A stretch of 64,000 nt of DNA from G020348185 sp964525045 (lineage in GTDB: Bacteria > Nitrospirota > Nitrospiria > Nitrospirales > UBA8639). The notes under the pieces are model-generated. The model worked only from the letters and a program-made list of their open reading frames with translations. It did no database searches and had not been told where the DNA came from. Below, one piece after another: positions 24,832 through 33,514 of this stretch (positions are counted from its first letter, which is position 1; every line of letters starts with the position of its first letter). Made by a program: the position numbers and the translations under genes. The DNA is taken from assembly GCA_964525045.1 (NCBI GenBank), contig CAZGFD010000013.1, forward strand, positions 1 to 64,000. Direction: 5' to 3'.

Positions 24832-25650
24832 TTATGAGGCTTCCCCCTTCACCATGTGAATCGTTCGTTGAGGAAAGGGAATAGAAATCCCCTCCTGATC
24901 AAACCGTTGTTTCAGGGCCTTGGTCAAATCAAACTTTACGGGCCAATAATCCCCGGCATTGCACCATACGCGAATGGTGAGGTCGACGGAGCTTTCTCCC
25001 AGATTGCCCACGACCACCATGGGTTCCGGATCCCTGAGAACCCGTGAGTCAGCATTGACCACCCCAAGAACCGCTTGCATGGCTGAATCAATACTGTCGC
25101 CATAGTCAATTCCCATGACCAGGTCAACTCGACGGGTAGGATGGAAACTGTAATTTTTTACGGTCGCCCCCCAGACTTGGCTATTGGGGGCAAGAATTTG
25201 AACATTGTCAGGAGTCGCAAGCTCGGTAATAAATACAGAAATGGATTTGACCGTTCCGGCAATTCCCGCAGCTTCAACGTAATCACCAACTTTGAACGGC
25301 CGAAAGATCAGGAGCATGACACCAGCGGCAACGTTACTTAAGGTCCCTTGTAAGGCTAAGCCAATCGCTAAGCCGGCGACTCCAAGTATAGCGACTATAC
25401 TGGTCGTTTCAATGCCAAACTGCGAGAGAACAGCTAAAACGGTGAAAATGAGAACGAGGTATCGAGCAAATTTGGCGAGAAAGCCGCGTAAGGTGTCATC
25501 AAATTTTTCTGACCTCTTTAACCATCGATTGACCGCGGATTCAGCCCAGCCGGCAATAATTCGACCAACGATCAGAATGATAATCGCGCCAATTACTTTA
25601 AGTCCGTAAGTCGTGATCAGAACCATGGCTTCTTTCACCCCTGCTTCCAT
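24832..25650 (-). CDS. mscS: Small-conductance mechanosensitive channel (MscS family)
   Basis: A 272-residue inner-membrane channel opening under membrane tension to release solutes on hypo-osmotic shock. Three helices in the first 110 residues; the pore helix VAILGVAGLAIGLALQGTLSNVAAGVMLL has the Ala/Gly packing of MscS TM3; then the beta domain (RPFKVGDYVEAAGIAGTVKSI, TPDNVQILAPNSQVWG) and a C-terminal alpha/beta domain. Near the E. coli MscS length (286). Single gene, convergent with the M48 gene. Confidence 0.93.
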   Translation of the reverse strand: MEAGVKEAMVLITTYGLKVIGAIIILIVGRIIAGWAESAVNRWLKRSEKFDDTLRGFLAKFARYLVLIFTVLAVLSQFGIETTSIVAILGVAGLAIGLALQGTLSNVAAGVMLLIFRPFKVGDYVEAAGIAGTVKSISVFITELATPDNVQILAPNSQVWGATVKNYSFHPTRRVDLVMGIDYGDSIDSAMQAVLGVVNADSRVLRDPEPMVVVGNLGESSVDLTIRVWCNAGDYWPVKFDLTKALKQRFDQEGISIPFPQRTIHMVKGEAS

Positions 25651-26008
25651 AATATTTCCTCCTTCCCTACGGGTTACGTTGTCTTGCCAGTAACGAGATC
25701 CGGTTCCCCAGACCCAAATGTTTCAATAAGGCCACTCTTGTCATGAATCCCGCTTCCTTCAAATCGTGCAATTATACATAATTTAGGAACACCAAATCCC
25801 CATGGAAACTCGGAGTTGAGATTTTTTTACACTGGGCCATAGGGTTCACCACATTCAACTTAAGTAAAAAGGCTTATAAATGGACCATTCTCCCCCAACC
25901 CAGACTGGTATAATAGAATAGCTTGGGGAGAATGAAGAACTGAGGGATCCCCACATAGAGCTTTACAAGGGAAAAACCCATAACCTGAGCTGGAATGGGA
26001 GTGAAAGA
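25651..26008. other. 358-base divergent promoter region
   Basis: Between mscS and a hypothetical gene reading away from it. On the plus strand an extended -10 box is present (25906-25914). On the minus strand TATAAT (25771-25776, reverse complement ATTATA) may serve mscS, but no good -35 lies before it. No gene or known RNA seen. Confidence 0.5.
25906..25914 (+). promoter_or_regulatory. Extended -10 promoter
   Basis: TGGTATAAT, a TGn extension directly before a perfect TATAAT. No clear -35, as is common for extended -10 promoters. About 95 bases ahead of the hypothetical gene at 26009. Confidence 0.6.
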
Positions 26009-26662
26009 ATGAGGAAAAGAGCCATTTTGGAAAATTCTTGGTCGACCCGAAGGGTATATTTATTAATTACTGTCGTCTCGACTTTCTTATTTATTGCCCT
26101 TTCCGGCTCTGCCCAACCGAATTCGAATCAGAAGGGGGATATCGTCACAATCCCGCTCTCGATTGTTGATGTGGATGAGGCCACCGCCACGATCTCCGTT
26201 ATGGACGAACCCTTGTCATCCTTCAATACCTTTCTCAAACATTGTCAATCGGGTTTACCCGACGATTTCCTTCAAGAGGATAAAGACTACTCGGGTGATT
26301 TGAAAAAATTCTGCGAATTTACCGAACAAATAACCAAACAGTATTTGCCCCCTCCGACTCAACATTTAAGGCCAAAGGGATATGTGATTACTGTTCCTTT
26401 GAAATCTCCATATCAGGGAATTGAAGCCTTGCTGTGGACCACGAACAACCTCGACGATGCCATTGCGTTTGTCAGTCTCCTTCAAGGCCAAAACCTGAAA
26501 GCCATGAAGGTCTATGCAACGATCCCATGGGGATCCGAGCCCACTACCACCTGTACTGAATGCCCAATTAAGGAACTGGTGTTTTCTGCCAAGGGTATCA
26601 AAGAACAACTTCAGGAGTTAAAGAGGAAAGAGGACCAAAAGGGGTCTACGCCAGGATCTTAG
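26009..26662 (+). CDS. Exported hypothetical protein
   Basis: Not recognised. 217 residues with a signal peptide or anchor (RRVYLLITVVSTFLFIALSGSAQ) and then a soluble part with two beta-rich segments separated by a helical stretch; four cysteines, two of them in TTTCTECPIKELVF near residue 175. The ATG at 26009 has GGGAG about 11 bases upstream. An extended -10 promoter lies before it and it appears monocistronic. Confidence 0.7.
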   Translation: MRKRAILENSWSTRRVYLLITVVSTFLFIALSGSAQPNSNQKGDIVTIPLSIVDVDEATATISVMDEPLSSFNTFLKHCQSGLPDDFLQEDKDYSGDLKKFCEFTEQITKQYLPPPTQHLRPKGYVITVPLKSPYQGIEALLWTTNNLDDAIAFVSLLQGQNLKAMKVYATIPWGSEPTTTCTECPIKELVFSAKGIKEQLQELKRKEDQKGSTPGS

Positions 26663-26721
26663 CAAATCTTGCTGCAGGGAAGAATTGAACGAGAAGAAGA
26701 TCGGTTCCCGAAGTGCTATGT

Positions 26722-26922
26722 TCAATCACCTTCAGGTTCCGAGCTACCATGCTGATGAGTGACCTGGTCCTCCTCGAAGAGCTCGGCCATCTCGTCAGCC
26801 ATCATATCCTCGTCACTGGGGACCGACACCACGTTTAATTCCTTTGGAGATTTCGGCTTCTGGGGAGCTGGGGCCGAAGATTCAGGTTGCTCGTTTTCTT
26901 TTTGTTCGTCGGGGGTAGTCAT
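26722..26922 (-). CDS. Small acidic hypothetical protein
   Basis: 66 residues, very acidic and proline-rich (TTPDEQKENEQPESSAPAP, then DEDMMADEMAELFEEDQ), predicted disordered with a short acidic helix. The ATG at 26922 has AAGAGA about eight bases upstream; a TTG start seven codons earlier is less likely. 54 bases after the zinc-ribbon gene on the same strand, so the two probably form an operon. Confidence 0.55.
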   Translation of the reverse strand: MTTPDEQKENEQPESSAPAPQKPKSPKELNVVSVPSDEDMMADEMAELFEEDQVTHQHGSSEPEGD

Positions 26923-26976
26923 GTGGATTCTCTTAAATACCAAATCAAGGGGTTACAGTGTATTTAAGTATGCCCC

Positions 26977-27336
26977 TTATTCAAAGGACTCAAGTGAGGA
27001 CCTTTCCGGAAATTGGTGATGACAACTTTTACAGGTCAACAAATAGATTGATTCTCGAACTGACATGATGAGACGGAAATCCAAATCAAATTCATGTTTC
27101 TGGCATTTCGGACAGGAGATCTCTCGAAGACGATAGGGCACATCGGGTTGAGTTCTTAAATAAAACTCCATATCCGTATAGACCGGAAAAGTGTAATAAC
27201 AGCTCCGGCAGATCGCCTTCCACTCCCCATCTTCCTTAATACTCCGGCTATCAATCCCGAATTGGTTTGACTTGCAGATAGCACATTTCACCTGCCCTAA
27301 CCGTTCTTCGACCTGTTTTACATCAAGCGTTGCCAT
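26977..27336 (-). CDS. Double zinc-ribbon protein
   Basis: A 119-residue cytosolic protein with two similar halves, each with two CxxC pairs: CAIC...CRSC and CPKC...CKSC. Each half is therefore a rubredoxin-like zinc ribbon able to hold one zinc ion. Such proteins bind nucleic acid or act as adaptors; no specific family recognised. It precedes the small acidic protein gene, suggesting a basic/acidic partner pair (inference). Confidence 0.7.
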   Translation of the reverse strand: MATLDVKQVEERLGQVKCAICKSNQFGIDSRSIKEDGEWKAICRSCYYTFPVYTDMEFYLRTQPDVPYRLREISCPKCQKHEFDLDFRLIMSVRESIYLLTCKSCHHQFPERSSLESFE

Positions 27337-27639
27337 AAGATGATCCGCCGCACGATAGTATTCGGTTTGCTCAACCGGTTGCTAACTAAAGTTCACTTAC
27401 GTAGTATAAGTTCCCAGACCACTGTGCGCAACTAAACCTATCCAAGGCTCTCTTCTTGTGATCCTCTTTTGCCACTTTCCACCATTGATCAAGGCAGGGG
27501 AAGTTTTAAAAGGTATGACGGAAACCCCTTTTGTCTATTTGTGTTCCCAGTCCTCCACCCATCACCGTCGCACGAATGTTGCTCCTTTTTCCCTTGTCAC
27601 GGTGCCACAATAATACCCGTTGAACATTGAACCATCAGC
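27337..27639. other. 303-base divergent intergenic region
   Basis: Between the zinc-ribbon gene and mutM. I see no gene, repeat or clear promoter in it. Confidence 0.4.
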
Positions 27640-28470
27640 ATGCCTGAACTTCCGGAAACTGAAGTCATAGTAAACCACCTAAGGAAGAAAATTCTGGGGG
27701 GAACGATCTCTGGCCTTCGAATCAAACGGAAGGATATCATTCGAACGGGCCTAACCTCATGGCCTTGGTATATTGGATCGCAAATTCTCGACTTCTCACG
27801 AAATGGCAAGAGTATCGTGCTCTCCTGTGCGAAAGGGTCGGACACTCGCTACATTTTGGCCGAATTGGGGATGACCGGCTTGTTCCTCTTTCCCGGCTCA
27901 ACTCTTGGAAGGACCAAACACATCCATATTGCCCTCACATTAGAACACACACCTGTTTCTCACCTTTATTATTGGAACCCGCGACGGTTTGGACGAGTGT
28001 ATTTATTTGATCGTCACCACCTCGACCAATTTCTCCAACGCCGCTTTGGGGAGGATCCCTTCGCCATGACCCATGAAGCTTTTTGCTTGACTATCGGTCA
28101 ATCTCGAGGTCGAGTAAAAGCCCTGCTCCTGAATCAACACAAAATTGCCGGCATCGGCAATATCTACGCGAATGAAATTTTGTATCGAGCTGGAATTCAC
28201 CCTCATGCAAAAGGGAGCCGTTTGTCGAAAGCTTCCCTCATTCGACTCTATCATTCCACCCAAACGGTATTGCGAGAAGCGATCGCACATGGAGGATCGA
28301 CCATTCGGGATTTCTGCGCACCAGACGGGACTTCGGGGCGCTTTCAAGAACACCACGAGGTGTACCAGAAGATGGGGGCCCCCTGTCTACGGGGATGCGC
28401 AACGACGATCCGACGCTTGATAAGGGAACGGAGTTCTTTTTTTTGTCCCCGGTGCCAGAAGCGGTATTAA
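27640..28470 (+). CDS. mutM: Formamidopyrimidine-DNA glycosylase (Fpg/MutM)
   Basis: Base-excision repair enzyme removing 8-oxoguanine and ring-opened purines and cutting the abasic strand. Seen: the catalytic N-terminus MPELPETEV (Pro2, Glu3), the RNGKSIVL lysine, helix-two-turn-helix LNQHKIAGIGNIYANEIL, and a C-terminal zinc finger. The finger reads PCLRGC...CPRC, that is C-x3-C in place of the usual C-x2-C in its first half. 276 residues, normal length. No obvious ribosome-binding site precedes the ATG. Confidence 0.95.
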   Translation: MPELPETEVIVNHLRKKILGGTISGLRIKRKDIIRTGLTSWPWYIGSQILDFSRNGKSIVLSCAKGSDTRYILAELGMTGLFLFPGSTLGRTKHIHIALTLEHTPVSHLYYWNPRRFGRVYLFDRHHLDQFLQRRFGEDPFAMTHEAFCLTIGQSRGRVKALLLNQHKIAGIGNIYANEILYRAGIHPHAKGSRLSKASLIRLYHSTQTVLREAIAHGGSTIRDFCAPDGTSGRFQEHHEVYQKMGAPCLRGCATTIRRLIRERSSFFCPRCQKRY

Positions 28471-28586
28471 AGACTCAAAATGAAATCCTGAAATGCTGAA
28501 CAAGTAAGGCAAGGAGTGCCAGCATATGATCTTTTTACATTCTTCCTTCATTCCCTTTTCACTGAATCTCCTCACAGACCCCTTCC

Positions 28587-28615
28587 TTGTCACCTTGTAC
28601 GGCCTCTGCTAGAAT
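28587..28615 (+). promoter_or_regulatory. Sigma70-type promoter of phoH-ybeY
   Basis: TTGTCA (28587-28592), 17-base spacer, TAGAAT (28610-28615). It covers the TTG at 28587, so a start there for PhoH can be excluded if the promoter is used. Confidence 0.65.
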
Positions 28616-28694
28616 AATTCATCTTGTTGGATACCGTAAATTTGCCAAGCGTTTCTTACGAATTCTCAATAAGGAGGCTGCTTTAACCGAACCC

Positions 28695-29756
28695 GTGCGA
28701 AAACTCAAACTTCGCGAAGACGTTGATCTTCCCAATCTTTTCGGCCCGCATGATCTTCATCTCAGAATGATCGAAGGGGAACTCCGAGTACGTATGACGG
28801 CTCGGGGCGATGAAATTACCCTTGACGGTCAACCTGATGCCGTTTTGCGGGCCGAACGTATTTTGAATGAATTGGCTGATTGGACTCGGGACTACTACGA
28901 ATTGAAGCCCGATGACATTACCCGGGCGCTTCGAGCCACGGAACAGGATAGCAGCCTTCCCTTGAAGAAGGGTGCCTTCAAGGCCGATCCATTTCTATCC
29001 CAAAAGGGTCGTGTGGTTCCGAAAAGTCCTTCCCAGCAAACGTATCTCGAAGCGATTCAGCACTATGATCTGGTGATTGCCATCGGCCCGGCCGGGACAG
29101 GAAAAACCTATCTGGCGATGGCCATGGCCCTCTCAGCTCTCAGCAAAAAGGAAGTCAGCCGTATAGTTCTGGCCAGGCCGGCCGTGGAAGCGGGAGAACG
29201 GCTTGGATTTTTGCCTGGAGATATGTTCGCAAAAGTTCATCCTTACCTTCGTCCCCTGTATGACGCCCTGTACAGCATGATGGATGTGGAACGGGCTAAT
29301 CGCTTAATTGAAAGAGGGGAAATCGAAATTGCCCCCTTAGCCTTTATGCGGGGGCGAACGCTCAACGATTCTTTTGTGATTTTAGATGAAGCCCAAAATG
29401 CCACTGCCGAACAAATGAAAATGTTTTTAACCCGACTCGGCTTGAATTCTAAGGCCGTGGTCACCGGTGATATCACCCAAATCGATCTTCCCTCGTCTCA
29501 GATGTCCGGCCTGGTTCAAATTTCCGAAATCCTTCAGGGGATCGAGGCTATTAAATTTGTCCACTTTTCTGAACGTGATGTTGTACGCCACCGTTTAGTA
29601 CAAGAAATTATTAAAGCCTATGATCAATATGGTCAAAAAACCGAACAGTTGATTTCAGAAGCGAACGGTGAAAGAAATGAACCTGTGCCATCTACTCGTT
29701 TTGACAATCGAAAGGACATTCAAAGAGGGCAGCGCTTTAAGGATGTTTCGGGCTGA
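28695..29756 (+). CDS. ybeZ: PhoH-like ATPase (YbeZ type)
   Basis: Cytosolic P-loop protein of about 353 residues with an N-terminal KH-like part (residues about 5-70, RMTARGDEITLDG) and a PhoH domain: Walker A GPAGTGKTYLA, RPAVEAGERLGFLPGD, Walker B FVILDEAQNAT and GDITQIDLP. YbeZ assists YbeY in ribosome quality control and RNA processing. The start is uncertain: GTG at 28695 fits the family N-terminus and the promoter, but the nearest AAGGAGG (28671-28677) is 17 bases away. TGATG overlap with ybeY. Confidence 0.88.
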   Translation: MRKLKLREDVDLPNLFGPHDLHLRMIEGELRVRMTARGDEITLDGQPDAVLRAERILNELADWTRDYYELKPDDITRALRATEQDSSLPLKKGAFKADPFLSQKGRVVPKSPSQQTYLEAIQHYDLVIAIGPAGTGKTYLAMAMALSALSKKEVSRIVLARPAVEAGERLGFLPGDMFAKVHPYLRPLYDALYSMMDVERANRLIERGEIEIAPLAFMRGRTLNDSFVILDEAQNATAEQMKMFLTRLGLNSKAVVTGDITQIDLPSSQMSGLVQISEILQGIEAIKFVHFSERDVVRHRLVQEIIKAYDQYGQKTEQLISEANGERNEPVPSTRFDNRKDIQRGQRFKDVSG

Positions 29757-30214
29757 TGCCCGTTCTTTGCCGATGTCGGCTCCGTCGAAAGATTGTCCAC
29801 GAACCTCGTGTAATCAAATTAGCTCAAAAGATATTAGACGCTACCGGAGAACCCGAAGCTGAACTCAGTTTGGAAATTGTTGGTAATACGCGAATTCGTC
29901 GCCTAAACCGCCAATATCGCCAGCAAGATCGCCCCACCGATGTTCTGGCCTTCTCCATACGGGAAGCCGCCGGGCCTCGAACTCCCCTTCTGGGTGACGT
30001 CGTCATATCCTTTCCCCAGGCTGCCGGACAGGCTTCACGATATGGTCATTCCATTGAAGAAGAGCTGACGAAATTACTAATCCATGGCATTCTTCATTTG
30101 AAGGGATTTGACCATGAAAGAGGAGAATTGGAGGCCCGCCGGATGCGTCGCAAGGAACGAGAAATTTTTGATTCCTTTCGGCCTCTGCCCAAGTTATTGA
30201 TGAAGGACACATAG
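29756..30214 (+). CDS. ybeY: Endoribonuclease YbeY
   Basis: Single-strand-specific metalloendoribonuclease for 16S rRNA 3'-end maturation and ribosome quality control. The zinc motif HGILHLKGFDHE (H-x3-H-x5-H) is intact and NRQYRQQDRPTDVLAFS and LLGDVVIS are typical. 152 residues, normal length. Starts within the stop of ybeZ, the usual bacterial partnership. Confidence 0.95.
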   Translation: MPVLCRCRLRRKIVHEPRVIKLAQKILDATGEPEAELSLEIVGNTRIRRLNRQYRQQDRPTDVLAFSIREAAGPRTPLLGDVVISFPQAAGQASRYGHSIEEELTKLLIHGILHLKGFDHERGELEARRMRRKEREIFDSFRPLPKLLMKDT

Positions 30215-30240
30215 AATGACATTGCAACCCCAACGGAGAT

Positions 30241-30289
30241 TCGGGTTTCGGGTTTCGGGTTTCGGGTTTCGGGTTTCGGGTTTCGGGTT
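30241..30289. repeat. Perfect heptanucleotide tandem array (7 units)
   Basis: Seven exact copies of TCGGGTT without a mismatch, between ybeY and ftsY, followed by TTTGAACTTTGGACTTTGAA-like sequence. Same family as the GTTTCAGG clusters elsewhere but with G for A. Confidence 0.95.
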
Positions 30290-30352
30290 AAGGAATTTTT
30301 GAACTTTGGACTTTGAATTCGCAACATTTTTTGTTTCAGTTCGGATGATTTT

Positions 30353-31270
30353 ATGAAATGGGTTAAACGACTTCATGAAGGATTAGCCAAGACTCGAAAA
30401 GAAGTTCGGGGATCGCTGAAACGTTTATTTCGGGGCCGAACAGACCCTGCTGTCTTAGAGGATCTGGAAGGGGCGCTTCTGGGAGCTGATATTGGGGTTC
30501 GGGTCACCGACCGTCTAATGGACCAGTTACACAAGCGAAGTACTCCCGATGGCTCGACGGACCCCCTCGACATTATCAAGCACACCCTGCTGGAAATCTT
30601 TGAGCCTGTTCAATCCGATACGCTTGAGATACTGGTCCAAAAGGGAACGCATCCGTTTGTCCTGCTGACAGTAGGGATTAATGGGGTGGGAAAAACCACC
30701 ACGTTGGCAAAGCTTGGCAGTCGGTTCCAGCGGGCGGGCATCAAATCCTTAATGGTGGCAGGGGACACCTTTCGTGCCGCCGCGATCGAACAACTAGAAA
30801 TCTGGGGAAACAAAATCGGCGTGGAAGTCATTCGCCATCAACAGGGCTCCGACCCTGCTGCGGTGGTCTTCGATGGAATTGCTGCAGCCAAATCGAGAAA
30901 CGTGGATGTCGTATTGATTGACACCGCAGGCCGGCTCCATACTAAAGTTAATCTGATGCAGGAGCTTCGAAAAATAAAGCGCGTGATCAGTCGGGAGTTC
31001 CCCGGCGCTCCACATGAAGTTTTACTTATCCTTGATGCCACGTTAGGTCAAAATACCATTGCGCAAGCCAGGGAATTCCATGAAGCCCTCGGTGTCACTG
31101 GATTGGCATTGACGAAATTGGACGGAACCGCGCGTGGGGGAGTCGTAGTGGCCATTGCAGAGGAACTGAAGATTCCCATCCGGTTGATTGGTGTCGGAGA
31201 GGCAGAGGAGGATCTCCAGGACTTCAACTCAAAAGAATTTGTTAATGCCTTATTTGAGGTAAACGATTAA
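30353..31270 (+). CDS. ftsY: Signal recognition particle receptor FtsY
   Basis: SRP GTPase at the inner membrane that receives ribosome-SRP complexes for co-translational membrane insertion. The NG domain is complete: helical N part, GINGVGKTTTLAKL (G1), DTFRAAAIEQL (G2), DTAGRLHTK (G3), TKLDGTARGG (G4) and IGVGEAEEDLQDF. At 305 residues it is the short form without the acidic A domain; membrane contact is then by the basic amphipathic N-terminus (VKRLHEGLAKTRKEVRG). TAATG overlap with the M1 peptidase gene. Confidence 0.96.
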   Translation: MKWVKRLHEGLAKTRKEVRGSLKRLFRGRTDPAVLEDLEGALLGADIGVRVTDRLMDQLHKRSTPDGSTDPLDIIKHTLLEIFEPVQSDTLEILVQKGTHPFVLLTVGINGVGKTTTLAKLGSRFQRAGIKSLMVAGDTFRAAAIEQLEIWGNKIGVEVIRHQQGSDPAAVVFDGIAAAKSRNVDVVLIDTAGRLHTKVNLMQELRKIKRVISREFPGAPHEVLLILDATLGQNTIAQAREFHEALGVTGLALTKLDGTARGGVVVAIAEELKIPIRLIGVGEAEEDLQDFNSKEFVNALFEVND

Positions 31271-33504
31271 TGCCAATTCTGTTTCCTGGATCATCCCGTC
31301 CTTCCTCCTTGGGGCCCATGTGGCCAATACAGTTCAGGCCTCTCCTTTTCGGGTTCATGCTGCTCACGGTCCTTTTTTCTCTCAGCGAGCTGGAAGTCTC
31401 CACTTCATTAGCCCTTGCTTCGGACCGGCCTATTCTCCATCATGACCTGGCAATACAAATCCGCCCCGACACGCATGAAATCCTGGCTCAAGATACTATC
31501 GTCGTGAAAGCATCTGATCGGTCCATGCTTAACAGCCCACTACGTCTTTCTCTCAATCGATCTCTCACCGTCGAAGGTGTTTACGTGGGAACCAAGGCTA
31601 TTCACTTTGGAATTGTCGAACCTCCAGAGGCCACGAATGGAGGACAACATCCTATTCAATACATTGAAATATCCGATTGGAACCATTTGAGTTCTTCAGG
31701 ACCCCTCAGCCTTTCCATCCAATACAAAGGGGAAATTAATGATCCCCCTCGTCCATCCAAAGACCTTCGATTCGTCAGGCCTGACAAAACCCTGGGGCAT
31801 ATCGGTCCAGAAGGTACGTACCTGACCGCGGAAACCGCCTGGTATCCTGACCTCCCTATGACGCTTGCTACCTTCACCATAGACGTGACGCTTCCCCAAG
31901 GATGGATGGCCGTTACGCAAGGGCATCAGGTCTCACAAGTGTCCGATACCACAACCCTGACGGCGACCTGGGAAGTTGATATTGCCAGTGAAGCGCTGAC
32001 ACTCGTGGCCAACCATTTTGTCAAACATCATCGCGATTGGCAGGGGATTGAAATGGCCACCTATCTGTTCCCGGAAGATTCCCACTTGTCAGAACAATAT
32101 CTCGATGCCACCGCACAATATTTGGATTTGTACACTCAGCTGCTGGGACCTTACCCATTTCGGAAATTTGCCGTCGTCGAAAATTTCTTTCCGAGCGGCC
32201 TGGGGCTTCCTTCTTTTACCCTTCTTGGGAGCCGTGTGATCAAACGGGGGTACACTCAACCTTACTCCCTTGGACACGAAGTCGTGCATTCTTGGCTTGG
32301 CAATTCCGTGTTAAACGATTATTCAAAAGGAAATTGGGTTGAAGGACTGACCACCTACCTGGCCAATTATTATTACGAGGAATGGCAGGGTGATGCGGAC
32401 GCTTCCCTTAAGAACAGAAGGAGAATGTTGTACGAATATAATCTCTACGCACCCCAATCAGAAGATTATTCCCTGATTCAATTTCACTACAAAGAAACAC
32501 GAATGGATAATGCCATCGGGTATCAAAAGGCGGCTTTCGTCTTCCATATGCTTCGCCATGAAATTGGGGAAGAGGCCTTTTTTTCCGGCATTCGGAAGCT
32601 GGTCAAGGAGAGAACCGGAGCCTATGCTGATTGGGAAACACTGAAACAGGTGTTTGAAAAAACCGCAGGGCGGGAGCTTGCATGGTTTTTCACCCAATGG
32701 GTTGAACAACCTGGAGCGCCTTCAATACAAATTCTCAGGGCCGATGTGCACCGTCACCAACATATAGAGGGAGGGGCCAATATTGAATTATCCTTACAAC
32801 AGACACCTCCCCCTTATCAGCTCAACCTCCCCATCGCTATTGAATTGGCAAATGGACAGATTCATGACACCTCGATCATAGTACAGGGTGAAAAACCGAC
32901 CGTGATCATACCCGTCCCGAGTATACCGATCCATCTGGAAGTCGATCCGCATTCCCATGTGTTTCGTCGACTTCAGCGAGACCACATTCCCCCCATGTTA
33001 AACGTGTGGGTGACGGATCAGCACCCTCTCATCCTCCTGTCAGAAGAGCGATTTGGGAAGGATAACTCCATCTATCAGCCGATCCTTCATCGTCTGCAAT
33101 CTCGAGACCTCAGGGTGCTGATTCATCCGACGGTTGACCAAATGTTTGCAGAAGCACATTCTCAATTAATCTTGGACGACCCGAATACCAATCATTTGAC
33201 CGCGAAGATCATCGAACACTGCCCGGAGGACGTTTCCCTCGGACCCCAGGGATTAACCATTCGTCAAAAAACGTTCGAGGGGCCAAACATTGCCTGGTTG
33301 ATTTCCTGCTCGCACCCCACTCAGTCCGGCCACACTTTCACTGTATTTTCCGGTTTCTCCGACTCAGCCGTTGCTCGGGTCGCCAGGTTGCTCTTCTTCT
33401 ATGGATGGGACAGCTATCTCGTGTTCAACGATGGAAAGGTTATATCGAGAGGCCTTTTTGACATAAAGAATAAAGACTTGTCCATTTCCTTACCAACCGC
33501 TTGA
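31270..33504 (+). CDS. Exported M1-family (gluzincin) aminopeptidase-like protein
   Basis: A 744-residue zinc peptidase of the M1 type. N-terminal signal/anchor (FRPLLFGFMLLTVLFSL), a beta domain, then the catalytic domain with HEVVH (H336, E337, H340) and GNWVEGLTTYLA with E358. The spacing from second His to Glu is one less than in classical aminopeptidase N, as in the bacterial HExxHxWxGN...GNWxEG subgroup. The usual GAMEN exopeptidase motif is not evident (the nearest stretch is GLGLPSFTLLGS), so classical aminopeptidase activity is uncertain. Overlaps the end of ftsY by one base; ten bases before the TolB-like gene. Confidence 0.85.
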   Translation: MPILFPGSSRPSSLGPMWPIQFRPLLFGFMLLTVLFSLSELEVSTSLALASDRPILHHDLAIQIRPDTHEILAQDTIVVKASDRSMLNSPLRLSLNRSLTVEGVYVGTKAIHFGIVEPPEATNGGQHPIQYIEISDWNHLSSSGPLSLSIQYKGEINDPPRPSKDLRFVRPDKTLGHIGPEGTYLTAETAWYPDLPMTLATFTIDVTLPQGWMAVTQGHQVSQVSDTTTLTATWEVDIASEALTLVANHFVKHHRDWQGIEMATYLFPEDSHLSEQYLDATAQYLDLYTQLLGPYPFRKFAVVENFFPSGLGLPSFTLLGSRVIKRGYTQPYSLGHEVVHSWLGNSVLNDYSKGNWVEGLTTYLANYYYEEWQGDADASLKNRRRMLYEYNLYAPQSEDYSLIQFHYKETRMDNAIGYQKAAFVFHMLRHEIGEEAFFSGIRKLVKERTGAYADWETLKQVFEKTAGRELAWFFTQWVEQPGAPSIQILRADVHRHQHIEGGANIELSLQQTPPPYQLNLPIAIELANGQIHDTSIIVQGEKPTVIIPVPSIPIHLEVDPHSHVFRRLQRDHIPPMLNVWVTDQHPLILLSEERFGKDNSIYQPILHRLQSRDLRVLIHPTVDQMFAEAHSQLILDDPNTNHLTAKIIEHCPEDVSLGPQGLTIRQKTFEGPNIAWLISCSHPTQSGHTFTVFSGFSDSAVARVARLLFFYGWDSYLVFNDGKVISRGLFDIKNKDLSISLPTA

Positions 33505-33514
33505 GGAAGAATCT

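Noticed and set aside
28587..28694. Upstream TTG start for the PhoH protein
   Set aside because: The TTG at 28587 is part of a -35 box whose -10 follows at ideal distance, and the added residues do not match the family.
30241..30289. CRISPR-like tandem array
   Set aside because: Units are only seven bases with no spacers; it is a simple tandem repeat.
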